From positions 800,372-864,371 of the forward strand of contig NW_019091552.1 in the NCBI RefSeq assembly GCF_001949145.1: a stretch of 64,000 nt of DNA. Direction: 5' to 3'. Under the pieces are notes generated by a model. The model was given only the letters and a program-made list of their open reading frames with translations. It did not search any database and had not been told where the DNA came from. The stretch comes from Acanthaster planci. Taxonomy: Eukaryota > Echinodermata > Asteroidea > Valvatida > Acanthasteridae. Made by a program: the position numbers and the translations under genes. Below, in pieces: positions 36,801-49,149 of the stretch (position 1 is the first letter of the stretch; the number at the start of each line of letters is the position of its first letter).

Positions 36801-39800
36801 ACCATGCCATGCAACGCCATGAAATGGTGTGCACAATTTGCAAAATCTTCTGCAACAATAAGCAAGACCTTTCTGGTAACTGTTAAGTAGTACCATGAAA
36901 TTGGACCTTGAAATGTGCAAGAAAGGTAATGCAGATCTTGTGCAAGTTGAGGTCTAGATAAAGCGTGTATTCTGGTGTTTTTTCTGCTCCTTGAATGCAA
37001 CAAAATTCCACTGAAAAGGGGGATACATGCATGGCACGCCTTCAAGCCTTGTACATGTACCATGCACTTACTGTGTGCTTGCTCAGTATTAGTTGAGGCA
37101 TGCAACATTGAGAAGGATTCATATTTGGTGCATTCAATTAAAAGTGTTTAAAGTAAAAATTAGACTTTTGCCAAAGTATGTTTATTCCAACGGATGAAAT
37201 GGTAATGTTAATCTCTCTTCATTCAGTCTTTTTAGTGGTGTAAATCATACCCTTTTATGAAACGATTTAGAATGTCCTTGCACTGGCAAGTAAGAGCACA
37301 AGTAAAACGGGAAATTTGTAGTTAATTTGCAAAGAAAAATCTTTTACCAAACAATAAACCTCTTTGAAAGAATTAGATTGTTCAAGCGAGTTGATAGCAG
37401 CTGAATTTTGATTTCAGAGAACATCAGCCCCTCGGATGGTGAGAGTGACGGCAGTGAAAGTGGGGAAGATGTGTGCGACTTGGCAGGTGATGCCATACCA
37501 CCGACTACACCTGGTAGGTATTTTGAGATGTTTGCACGGGTCCCGTAGGTTTAACACTGCTAGGAGCCTAACTTCAAAACCACACACCGAGTTGTGCATT
37601 TGGTCTTTTCAAATGAGGTACCAAGGGAATTGGAGAGAACTTTCACTGGTTTAAGTAGATTGCTGGTTTTGCAGCATGGATGGAGGCAAGCTGGGCTTTC
37701 AATATCTTTTTAATTCCAGTTTGTGCATTCAACACTCAAAAAGATAAAATTTTATACAGAACACTGTTTGACCCTATTTAAATCACTGAAGTAGGGTTGA
37801 GAAAAGTCATGACATAATGAAATACAAGCACAGTCCACATTTAATACGAAGAACATTGTCAAAATAATTCTATACTGAGCAAATTCTGTGAATTCCCAAC
37901 TTTTTGGTTTTGTTTTTCCATTCCTTTTATGACAAAAGTCCTGATCAAAGTAAAATAATTTGGTCTCTGCAGTTTTAGAGATGACTTCATATTTCAGATT
38001 TGGTTTTGCGCTTAAATGCATATTGGGGGAGAGAAACACAGCAGCACATGCACTAAAAATTGGGCAAGCACTGTTTTATAAGCAGAATGTCACACAATTG
38101 ATACTTCTGTTTTTACAGAAATTATGTGTAGAAGTTCTGAACATCCCAATGAAATCAAGGATGGATCAAGAAATAATTTCCTTTGGGGGGGAGGACAAAC
38201 ATGCTATGTGAAGGGGGAAAAAACTGGGTTTTTTTTGGGGGGGGGGACTCGTTACAGCCTTCCTGGGAGTTGAGGCTACATTTGGGGGCTTTTTATGTGT
38301 ATTGGCAGAAATTAAGAGAAAGCCAACAGATTTGGTTTCATTACTTTTCATTAAAGACCGTTTGCTCGGGGAGGGGGGGCTATGGCTTGCCATTGCACTC
38401 CCGTGTTTCCACCCTTGAATAAAATCAACAAAATTTCACAGTTCTGAATTGAAACTACTTGTACATATTCATGCCTTACAGAGAAGTATTGTGATGCAAC
38501 ATTGTGCCCTGTTCAAAATGGAGTTCAGAATAGTTATTGTTAAAAAGTTTGCCTCCTTCAACAAATGGGTTCTCACTAATCAAGGTAAAAGTTGAAATGT
38601 AGTTCAAAGTTACTGATCTATTTTTCCTTAAAATCCAACACCAAATTATAACTTTTTATTGTTACTAGGAAAAAAAGCTCCGCTGAAACCTAATGATGAA
38701 CAAGGAGCCGGCTGTTCATCATTGCCACCTCCCAAAGTGAATAAAAAGGCAAAAGGTGTGTACTGTTTACTGCATTTGGAATGGTGAAAATGTCATGGAG
38801 TGTCAACATTTCACTGAACCCTTCTGCTGGTGCTCTTTTCCATTATTCCAACATCTAGGAGGTAACGTGCTTGCCTTCTGAAACTTTCTCAATGCACTCT
38901 AGTACAGGGCAGTCTAAATTTTAAAAATGGCAACATTTGATGGAAATCCTCAGTTGCACACCAACATGTATCAAGTGCTGTATTCTTGAAAACACCACCC
39001 AAGTTTTAGGCTCTGTTGACTCAGAATTCTGTACTTATATTCTACCGGTATATATGCAGCACAAAATTTGGAGCTAAACTTGAGCAAGCACAGAATCCTT
39101 ATAATCCTTATCCTAATAATAATAATACTCAAAGTATTGTGCGAGTACAAACCTGTGAAAGAGGCTAACTGTAAACCAGAGAATTTTATGACATACGTGT
39201 GGTTGGCAGCAGTTTTTGTGCTAACAATAATCAGAGCCATGAAATTGGGCACAGGTGAACCTAAATGCGCAGGTATAAAATGTGGAATTTTAAAGTAAAC
39301 CCTCCAAGTTCTCTCTTTTGCAAAAGCTGCGATTACTACTTAAATCAGTAGTTAAATATACATGAACCATGTGACTCATGAATCATCCACATAAAAACTA
39401 AAGGTGTAAAGTGAGGTAAACTCTATAGTCCTGGGAACTCGAGAGTAGTAACGGTATCAATAAGCTAAACGTTCATTACAAATCAATAATCGTGCCTGTT
39501 TATTCAGTAAATAATTTGAAACAACTCAAAATATGTGAGTAAAATACATGTACCTTGAGCTACATGTACATCTTAAAAAGTGACAAGGTTTTTTTTGCAC
39601 ACTGTAGTCACAGAGTAGTCCAGCACCATCTCATCAAATAGTTTTCAATTTTAACCATAGATTAAAATTAATAAAGGAATGTGATTGGAAATCCCAATGC
39701 CTCTCAAAAGCGAAGTTAATTCTGTAACTTGCTTTTATAGGAGAAACGATAATTTTAAAATGGACATGAACTGCACAACATTAATTTGTTGACATTAAGG

Positions 39801-41934
39801 ATGTTATTTTCCAAAATTTCTCTAGGAAAACGCCCAGGAGATGCCAACAGAGATGATCCACCTAAACAACGTAAGATACTTGATGTCAACTTATTTCAAG
39901 GTTACCCTTTTGAGTAGTGTCTTGTTCAAACATTAACTACCTAGGCAAATAATTCTCTGAATAAAGTGATGAAAATTTATCTCCCAAATTTCTAAAACTG
40001 TTGCTTCTTGATAAAACAGAATCTTAAGATTTCATAGATATGATCTATTTACCGCATTTAGGTCTGGAAACTGATTTTTCTCTCAAGTTATCAGTGTAGA
40101 AAATGAGAAATACTATTAGTTATCATGCAGGCATGAGTGTAGGCCTTACCTGACTACCTGGGTATACAGATACCCACCCGTCGATATCAAACTTGGTTCC
40201 ATTTTTTCAGGCCGGGTACCCGTAAAAAAAGGTACCCGTTAAAAAAAAAGCCACGCATGAAATGCATGTATGTGTAAATTTTAACAGTGAAGGGCAGAAC
40301 TGCTGAAAAATCATCGTGCCGGAACGTCGTGCTGCGGGCATAAATCAGGTTATGAGATCGATGAAGCCATTTTGTCACAGTGCGAGAGCTTATCCTCTAA
40401 TGTTTAGAACAATCGTGTGCTGCTTCCTATGTATGATAAAATAGGCCAGCCTTGCGTCCATTTACGTGATTTTTTTTTTTTTTAGTCTAAGCTTTCCCAG
40501 GTACCCGATATTGACAAAATGGGTACCCAGTTCCCAAACACCCGCAAATGCACACCCCGACTAGTAAATTCAGCCTCATGGTATACAGGACACAGATAAA
40601 ATACATCTTTCTGTGGCATGTTCCAAAAGTGCGAATGTGATAACAAATTTTTCTTCAAGCAAACTTCATGTGCAGTAAAACGTTATAGAGGCATTTGCAA
40701 AGGCATCACCTTTGCATTTACAGTAAACTTTGAAGTTGTGCGTTTTTTTTTTTAGTGTAGAAAATAGGGCAATGTGTGGAGATGGAATAGCACTTTACAC
40801 AGCGCAATAAAGTTATATATCACACTGTTGCTATGAATGGACCAATCAGAATTGACTATTCAGGATTGGTGAATCAAAAATGTGTTAAAAATGTGTAAAA
40901 CAACTGAGAGGAAATGTTGACTCACAGATGCACTCAATATTGTCAGAACTGCTTAGATGGGATGATGCCTAATCAAGGTTTTTGATGGGGGCACTTGTTA
41001 TTTCTTTTCATGACATGATCCATTATCTACCTTGCCGGTCAATGGAGTTGTCAGCTTTGTAGACTTGCTTTGGGGATCTACTTTGTTTGCTAATGTGTTC
41101 CTCAGATGTATTGTTGTTTTGGGGGAGGGGGGTTGTTGACTGCAGTGCCTGTTTTTCTTTACTGGGGGGAGTGCCTCAGTGTCTGTATTGATCAATTGCT
41201 TTGACTTCTTACCTTTGTGCATATACATGTACATGTATATGTTAAATACAAATTTTAATCGAACTAGGGCTAAGGGAATTTTCAAGGGAAATTTTACTTT
41301 TTATATACATATGTAATTTTTTTTACTAACGGTATTGGAGTAAAGGCTACCTTCAGGTCATCAGTCTTAAGTAGACTTTTTGTTTCTCCTGCATGGCTAC
41401 TAGTTTGTCCCATTGTACTGCTTTTTGTATTGCTCTTTATTGTGATGTGTATTTTTTGTGTGGTGCAGAATAAAATAATAATGCCCGGGATACATACTCC
41501 AGTATTAAAGTTCAGTTCAGGGTGTACCATGTGTCCTTTGATAACACTGACTGATTTCCTTCCCCCCTTTGATAGCATGTGGTGATCGAATTAAGATCGC
41601 TGATCTATCACTGAAACTAGCCAAGAGGAAAAATAACAACTGGTACATAATAGCATGGAAAGATGGTGAGGATGTGAGAACACCACAGAAAGGAAAGACT
41701 GGTTACTACTTCCACTGCGACCTCCGAGATGAAAGTGGAGAGGTAGTTCGCTTGGCAGTGTTTATAAAGCATAAAAAGGATTGTTTGCCGGTGTATCGGA
41801 TGATTTCTAAAAGTAACAAGAAAAAGCCAGTGTGCCTGCGCCTGCTGAGGGTGGAAGACCAGGGAGAAACATGGAAGAAGGAAAACAAGAAAGATTGCAG
41901 GCTGGTCTTTGATCACAATTCAGAAATCTTTTGA
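33554..41934 (+). CDS. Death-fold / RPA-like OB-fold protein (376 aa)
   Basis: Eight coding exons join in frame (1131 nt): 33550-33836 (ATG at 33554, acceptor tttgcag), 34476-34604, 34967-35041, 36325-36381, 37418-37513, 38669-38755, 39826-39870 and 41576-41934 (stop TGA). All seven junctions are phase 1. Residues 1-94 look like a death fold (CWQPLA, DQISRI, MMLCQLRQREPENWATIL). Residues 95-257 are low-complexity linker: a Ser/Thr-rich exon, basic exons (RKRP, NAKRRI, NKKAKG, GKRPG) suggesting nuclear import, and an acidic SDGESDGSESGED stretch. Residues 258-376 fit the RPA70 DBD-A pattern: NNNWYIIAW, GYYFHCDLRDESGEVVRLAVF, and near the end DCRLVFDHNSEI. Both domain calls are by eye; the exon structure is firmer than the function. 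An upstream untranslated exon is expected. Confidence 0.7.
36686..36907. mobile_element. Foldback MITE, copy D
   Basis: The left end gggcccaatatcatggcgct and right end agtaccatgaaattggacc form imperfect inverted repeats of the family seen at 21754. It lies in the intron between exons 36325-36381 and 37418-37513 of the death/OB gene. Confidence 0.6.
40145..40565. repeat. Possible TACCC-rich foldback element
   Basis: The stretch has repeated GGGTAC/TACCC words near both ends (cctgggtatacagatacccacccgt on the left, gggtacccagttcccaaac on the right). Limits are unclear. It lies in the last intron of the death/OB gene. Confidence 0.35.
41576..41934 (+). other. RPA70-like OB-fold terminal exon
   Basis: The exon encodes 119 residues with alternating strands. 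The core DESGE flanked by hydrophobic strands, a preceding aromatic-rich W-x-I strand and an RT-x-x-x-G-x-x-G loop are the pattern of the ssDNA-binding OB fold in the large RPA subunit. The domain ends four residues before the stop. This is the most conserved-looking part of the gene. Confidence 0.5.
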
Positions 41935-43216
41935 GCAGAAGTGTCGGATCTCAAGAAATAGGGAACATCCACTCATTTGGGAAGTCTGGCCTGATGGTTT
42001 TGTCACTCTTGACTGTTGGGTGTGTATGTAAGGGGGGGCTAGTCTATGTTGTGTCCTCAGGCAGGAAGCTTTACCCAAACAGGAGTGTACATTATAAATG
42101 GGCACATGTATGAGCATTGATGGCTGTGTTTGATCTGTTTGAACCGCAAAGGCTGTTTTTGAGTTAGATGTCAGGCATGACAGTTCATATTTATGAGCCC
42201 TACAAGTAAAGGATATGACGACTCAATGAGTACCTTGGGCAATTTGCTATGCTCTGCAAATAGGCCACTGTATGAATAGCTTGTGACTTGATATTACGAC
42301 TTCAGATTGTTTGATGCAACTATGGAGAGGTTAAAGCAGTCTGCTGCATCCCTCATCATCAGTTGCTAACAAGACTTTTAAGGGTGTTGAGATGGTTTGA
42401 TGCTCCATACATTTATCCCAGAAAGAAGTACTTCAAAAAACTGTCACAGCAAAAAACATAAAAAGTGAAGTCGTAGTTGTGTGGCTGTAAATTTGCTTTT
42501 AATAAGAATTCTGAAATATGTTTCTCCCTAATCTTTTTTCAAAGAAATTACGTGCGTAAGTTATACATTGTATAAATACCATGGACAGTTTAGCCATTCC
42601 AGTTGCCCCATAATATGGATGATTTTAAACAGTCAAAGTACCGCTTCACCATGAACTTGAACTCCTTGCTGGTGTAACATGAAATGCAGACTCCCAGCAA
42701 ATTGGATTGCTTTTCCCTACCTGTAGTTTTGTTAATCAGTCCATATCCAAGCTTACCGCACATATTTATGTGAATTTGTTGATTTTTTTTTTAAATTCTG
42801 TAACTAAATCCTATATTTTTTGTTTTTGTTGTTTTGTTTTATTTATTGTTTTACCAGGTTACTTACCTTTAAATTCAGTTTATTTTTAATGTGTTCACCT
42901 GGACCCTTTAAGAAAGCAGTGAAACAACTGATCAGGCTACCCTGTTCAAATTAGACTGAAATCAAGAAAGAAATACCCCACTCGCTCAGGTGTTAGAGGT
43001 TCAGATACTTCTGGCACTCGCTAATAAGCTATCAGCTGGGTCAAATTTCATGGAGTATTTCCTGTAGAGCAGATATGATCAGAAGGTAACTTCATGTACT
43101 GGTCAAAAATCATCTGAAAATAAGTCACAAGAAATATGAAGTCTAATATTTGGTTGGTTATCTGCTTTGTTAAACTAATACAATCAAACAGTGACAATAA
43201 GGTCACTGTTAATAAA
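41935..43216 (+). other. Probable 3' UTR of the death/OB gene
   Basis: No further coding exon is seen after the stop. The first AATAAA on the plus strand that I found is at 43211-43216, which would give a UTR of about 1.3 kb. The real poly(A) site is unproven. Confidence 0.35.
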
Positions 43217-44827
43217 ACATCCCATTTTTAGCAAGATAACTTTTTATATCCCAAAATCTAATAATGTTGCAATAAAACTTAATTTTTTTAAATCAGTGTA
43301 AGCTGGATGCTGCAAGTTTTGAAAAAATGAAAAATGCAGAGTGGTTTTGACACTTTGTATAAAGGCGTGTGCACAATTCCTGGATGCTCTTAGAAATTTT
43401 GAATTGATTAGTTACAAATCATGATTTATAAGCGTATGTACTAGTTATAACAGGGATTGATTCAAGCTGGCCTCTACATAATATACATGTATCCAGAACA
43501 TTATACAGTGTATGTGCATTCAGTTTCACATATTAAAAAGTGTATGAAACATTAATCTGGTAAATTCAAGGGCTATAACTGCTTGTTTGTTTAAAGTGTA
43601 TCCGCATGCTGTATTTCTCCATTTCTGCCTTTGTATGAGTGGCACGATGTGCAAGAAAACTTCACTTCTTGAAGAAAATTTGCATAATTATTAGGTTTAT
43701 TCATTCATACAGCAGGGGAAATCGTATTACAAACTGTGTCAGAAATAGTTTTGTACTTTTTTTTACACATACATGTACGATTCCCTTTCTCATGCTTGCT
43801 ATAATGTTGATTTGTAAGAAATCAAATGCATTAGCAGATTTTTGTCACATTACATGTGTAAAATTAGGTGGCGTATGGTAGAGTTAGTTTACTACATGCA
43901 CATGTATATAAACTTGCTTTATGTTTAAATTGAGGAGGTACATGTGAGACAATTTTAACTCCTAGAGTTGATCGAGAGAATTGCTTAGTGTGAAAAAGCA
44001 TGAATGTTTGCCATCAGTTACATGTACCTACATTTGCTACAAAGTAGCACGTGCAGTCAAAATCTGTCAAGGACCCATTAATACAAGCAACATTAACAAG
44101 GAAAAAAAATCGGATCCCAAGTCTGTTTTGTGTGTTTTGGAAGACTGGCAATACAAGATTACACATTATTAAAGGTGATATGTCAATTCAAAGGAACCTT
44201 ATAATGGTGTTACAATGTATTAGATGCATGTAGTAGCCACATGTACACCCATTCACCTTGGCTGACTAGAAAACACCAGTCTGCTTTTTTTGGGGGGGTG
44301 GGGTACTATCAGACAACTGCATCAAGTAACAACTTCACAAGTTTTATATTCTGCCTTTATAAAGAAAGTCCAAACTAGACTGTAACATTTACAATAAGAC
44401 ATGTATTAGTATGTTAGATGTGCCTATCAAACCAGTGGCATATCCAATGGGAGGGTGCATCCTGAAGGTATTTTGCTAGGAATTGGAAACACTAGCATTT
44501 TAGAAAAAGTACAAGTATTTCGGGGAGGGAGAGAGAGAGGGGCGAGTAATGGGATTCTATTACAGATGAAAAATGTTTTCCATTCTCTCCCCTAAACTCA
44601 AGCCCCGGGGAGGCCACAGTGTAATCATTACTGTTTTAACCTCTTTGATGAGCGTAGAAACTGCGTGACTAAGAGATTGAGAGATTGGAAAATTACAAAA
44701 AAACGCAGTGGTGCACCCAAGATTTGATGTTGGGGGGGGGCATGGTTAACACAATGTCAATGTCCCATGATGCCTATCTATTGTGCAGTATCCAAGCTCC
44801 CATGTAATGTTACGGCCATCCTACATA

Positions 44828-45105
44828 CAGCAGCGTATCCAGCTTTTTGTGTCAGGGGCAGCAAATTCAAAAGTGCATGTGGCTACAGGGTCATTCAACA
44901 CGATGTTGGAGAAAAAATTACTGAAAGCCTGACTCACTGTCCTGACATCCTTGCTTTTGTTTGTTGGTTTCGGTGCTAATAAATGTATCTGAAAAAATGT
45001 ACTGATTTCCTTCCTACTCGCCTATGAAATATGATTTGAAAAAAAAAAAAACACTGTTGGGGGGTGTGGGCAAGTTGCCCCCAGGCCCCGCTGGATACGC
45101 CACTG
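44828..45105. mobile_element. MITE with CAGTGGCGTATCCAG termini (278 bp)
   Basis: It begins cagcagcgtatccagc and ends gctggatacgccactg, inverted repeats with two mismatches. The right side contains gggcaagttgcccccaggcc. The interior is non-coding. No clear target-site duplication is visible. Confidence 0.7.
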
Positions 45106-46361
45106 ATCCTGTGCATCTCCCTCACTAGACACCGTCTTCGTAAAAAGCGTGTTTGTGCATTTGTGGAGTGCTCAAATGTTCTAAACATACATGCATGTTG
45201 ATCCAAACTTTTTTGAAGTGTGTCAGAAAAATTTGAAGTCCAAACTGCAGATGCAGTTGCCAATCAGAAGAAAGTGACGCCATTTCATAGAGACCTATCA
45301 ACATCATCAGTGCAATAAAAGGTCTTAGATGTATGGCTATCAGCTGCTAGCGTAAGATTTAGGTATGTATTATATTGTATCTTAATTTGTACTCCCTTGA
45401 ATGCGGCACTGAACACCCACTTTCTACAGGTTTCATCACTTCTGACTAATCCACTCAGTCACACCTTGACAGACAATAAGACAGAGCACCAGTCTGATTT
45501 TCACTTCAGTAGATTTTTTTCACAGGTTTTTCAAGTCCAGGAAAATTTGCAGTGTGTATCAAACTGCAACTTGTAGCTCACTTTGGCCTCTTGCCGGCCC
45601 TCCATACCCCTCATCTTGCTCTAACACAGTGACATTCCACATGTACAGAGGTCTGCGTTCTGTACTCTTCGCTATCATTCCAAAGTGTTCGGTGCATCTT
45701 TTCAAGAATGTTCCAAAGTAACTGAAATAGATTGGCACTCCACTTTCATCTCTCAGTTTACCGGTAAAATGATAGTTGCCATTCCGTGTTTTTTTTGTGG
45801 ACGCTTTTCAAATAAGTGATCCCTCACTCATCAGAAGTCAAATACAGATTGTTTGCCAGGAAATAAAGCAAGCACAAGAAATATAATTGCATATACCAAA
45901 ACACTTGCATTACAATTAATAAAGAGTTGTAAAAATGTCCCAGACTGAAAGTCACACCCGAAGACCCTGCATCCATCACTCTTTAGATGCAAGAACCAAG
46001 TCGATGCTTAAGCTACATGTATTTGTCTCTTCGTATGATTTTATAAAACAAAAGAAATCATAGTCAGCAGTGTTGTAGTCAACACCATCACAAGAACAGA
46101 CACGAACATTCATGAGACCAGTAACAATGACAAAGGACTGCTTTTGCTGCAGTTCACTTGTAGACCTTATGACTTGAATTCAGACTGGACGTCCCGTATT
46201 GGTCTTGTGCTGATTTTGTGTGGTCTTGTGAAGACTTGAAATGGTCTCAACTGCATGCAGCACAATAAGAAAAAAATTTGAAGAAGAGATGAGGACTTCT
46301 ACAGCACCCAACTAAATTAACCATGGTGTGCATTTTTGGGGGGAAGAAAATCTAACCTGTC

Positions 46362-46637
46362 CATGTGCGTAAATCCTATAGGGAGGGGGATGTGGCTATA
46401 TATCTCTCTCCCCAATCTTTTGTGGTGAGCAGAAAATAAACGTGGCTTGTGAAGAATTTTTTCAGATTTCCACAAAAACGCATTCAATATCACTTTGAAA
46501 TGATAAAACTAAAAAGCCATGAAAATGGTATCCCGAATACATATTACAGATGTACATTGACCTCTAAATAGAGTTATATTATGTCCTCCCCCCCACTTTC
46601 CCCGTCCCCCAATTTCTGGCACATATTTACGCCACTG
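46362..46637. mobile_element. MITE-like element with GCGTAAAT termini
   Basis: The left end catgtgcgtaaatcctatag followed by a G-rich stretch mirrors a C-rich stretch and cacatatttacgccactg on the right. The inverted repeat is imperfect, and the terminal CCACTG links it to the element at 44828. Confidence 0.5.
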
Positions 46638-47687
46638 AACCCATCCAACCTTTGGAATATTAATACATAAAACTTCCTCCCCTTCCTTGAATGCCTCTGG
46701 TATTCATCTCCTGTTCCACCGGGCTCTGTGAGAAAAAAATTGGATAAAGCTTTCGGTCTAACTCGTCTTTTTCAAATTTCGAATACGACCAATCCCATAC
46801 AAAATTCAAAAAAGAAGAGTTTTACTGCTGTGTACTGCTCCAGCCAGTAGAACTAACAGAGTAAAGCTATGGCTTTGGAATCAAGGAGATATGGCCCCAT
46901 GTTTAAATGTTGTTAATTAAAAGTAATAGACCTCTGATTTCAGATGAGATATTAATGCTTTCAGAGACATTTGCTTGTAAATTCAGACGTTTTTTTTCAT
47001 TTCAGGTGGCGTTCCTAAGCGTTACGTGCATGTAGGCGGTATGGTGATCGAAGCCGGCCGGTGCAGCCGAACTAGCTGTACGGTGCTACTTGCTGGCTAA
47101 TATGACAGACGCGCGTCACTGTTTGTGACTCGATTGCAATCCCCTGATGTTTTGTCTGTGGATATTGACCACAAGGGGGGTTTCTGATACTCCGCTTCTC
47201 ATCTCAGGTTCGTCTCTGAAATCGTTTAACCCGCCTTTAAGCCGACAGTCTTCAAATTAAGCCGAAATACTTCAATATTTTTTTTGTGGTCGGCGGTCTG
47301 TTGTTGACGTTTGTAGATACATGTACATGTAACATGTGACTTACTATTGAGCCAATTATTATCGAAGCCAACTTCCCCCCGCCCCAAGTAAACACGCCAT
47401 TATCATAAGGCGAGGTTAGTACAAGGGTGCGAATTTGCAGTTTAAAATGCAATACGCCATTCATCCTCATCATTTTCGTTTTGCAGTGAAGTGGACCGAC
47501 TCGATCGTTGAGACGGAACTTGATGGACCCACATGTAGTTTATAGGCCTACCGGTACGGTAACCTTACTTTGCACACAAGTCACTAAAGGTTTATTGAAA
47601 GAACAGATTCTTTCACACAGTGGTTATTAATTTCAGAAGGGTTCATTTGCGCTTACAAGTTGTGCACGGCAACAGGCCCATCAGTTA

Positions 47688-47906
47688 CACTGTAAAAAGG
47701 TTGGTCAATTTTGGGTTGATATGTGCCCAATGTTGGTAAAAATATCTACTTAGCAACGTATACCTTTTGGCAAATTCGTCCCAATATTTAGTCAATGTTT
47801 GACCAACAATGACGGAAAATTAATTGACCAACAATGTGGTAGCTTTAACCCAGGTTGGGCAAATTACAAATGTCCATCACTGTTTTGACCAATGTTTTTT
47901 ACAGTG
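47688..47906. mobile_element. MITE with CACTGTAAAAA termini (219 bp)
   Basis: Left end cactgtaaaaaggttggtca and right end tgaccaatgttttttacagtg are inverted repeats. A TA dinucleotide flanks each side, as in Tc1/mariner-type insertion. Internal copies of TTGACCAA/TTGGTCAA words make it internally repetitive. Confidence 0.75.
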
Positions 47907-48010
47907 TATGAGCAACTAGCAGGGCACCTCTGGCTAACTAACCAAACTTGAAGAACTCCACTGTAGGATTAGAAGACATTGCGTTTCTCACGTTCCTGAC
48001 ATAAGAATAT

Positions 48011-48193
48011 GTTCGTTTGAACGACCAGGTGTGAATTAGAACATACTTACTGTCTTTGCGGTGCGTGATTTTCTATGGCTTATTCATAACATAGGTGGCA
48101 TTCGTGGCTTACGTAACATAGGTGGGTTCGGGTAGGACCAGCGGCGTGATCTTTCATCACGTCAGTAGCGGCACCGGGTTAACATTGCATTTT
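48011..48193. repeat. Direct repeat, first copy (DIRS/Ngaro element flank)
   Basis: The stretch beginning gttcgtttgaacgaccaggt and ending ggttaacattgcatttt recurs at 48678-48848 with scattered substitutions and small indels. A gag-like segment follows each copy, so this looks like the 5' terminal region of the retroelement, present twice. Confidence 0.8.
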
Positions 48194-48677
48194 GCCAATA
48201 TGTTACACGACGATATGCAACCCAGGATCCGTCACCTTCTTCTCCAGCAACTAAAGCAGACTTACAAGAAATTCTAGCAGTTTTTGTATCCTCATCCGAT
48301 GAAAAATTAAGAAATACGAGATCCGACTTCCTAAAGTTACACAACAAGGCTACAAATTCTCTAGTGGAGAAGATTAAGGACTCAACGAAAAGTAAATGGC
48401 GCAGGGAAGGAAACCAGCGGCAGTTTCAGTTTAACCAGCAAGTATCAAGCTAAGTTATCGTCCAGTTTTTCCCCCTTTTTTTCAAGGATGTTCTGAAAAA
48501 TCTTCTATGCCAGCATGGCACTGCTTTAACGTTCAAATTGGGCGTGCAAAAATTCGGGCGGGGCGTGGTGCCCCACCGGTGCCCAAATACACTGACAGAA
48601 CCCAAAAGTGTGATCATTGGTGTTTTATTCTGTGTTAGGATTAGTTTTATGAAATAATATTTATGGGAGTAATAAAT

Positions 48678-48848
48678 GTTCATTTGAACGACCAGGTGTG
48701 AATTAGAGCATATTTACTTTCTTCGCGGTGCGTGATTTTTCTATGGCTTATTCAGTTGGATGTTACGTAACATAAGTAGGTTCGCTTAGGACCAGTGGCG
48801 TGATCTTTCATTCACGTTAGTAGCGGCACCGGGGTAACATTGCATTTT
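48678..48848. repeat. Direct repeat, second copy
   Basis: This is the partner of 48011-48193 (gttcatttgaacgaccaggt to cggggtaacattgcatttt). It lies between the two gag-like segments of the retroelement rather than at an outer edge. Confidence 0.8.
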
Positions 48849-49149
48849 TAAAAATAAAATTGGTAGCAGGCAAAGAACGAAGTTCAAGCGTGACCAAGGG
48901 TCAGAGGTTGATAGTAATGATGGTGGTAGTCAGTCTTTTCGTCGACCTGGTCAAGTCCTTCCCTTTGGTCAAACCTACGGCAGACCTTACGCAGGCGAAT
49001 CATGCTTCATATGTGGCAGTTACGCCCACTGGAAGGCCACGTGTCCTAGGCGTAGTGCAGCCAGTACAGCCTCCACCTCCTCTGATACACAATAAAGTTA
49101 AGTCGACCACTGTGAGTAGTTCCGATAATCAAGCAGACCTGAATGACTT

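Larger units (their letters stand above)
43217..47687. other. Intergenic region with nested non-autonomous DNA elements
   Basis: I support no gene here. It holds the two foldback elements listed separately (44828 and 46362) and more isolated end-like fragments, such as accagtggcatatccaatgg near 44432. Confidence 0.5.

Noticed and set aside
38985-39252. Possible fifth copy of the GGGCCAATTTCAT MITE family
   Set aside because: The right side (atgaaattgggcac) fits, but the left end is too diverged to pair convincingly.
47006-47100. Exon-like stretch after ttcatttcag ending in an in-frame stop
   Set aside because: It has a good acceptor but no protein match and no upstream exon to join. A chance frame is as likely.
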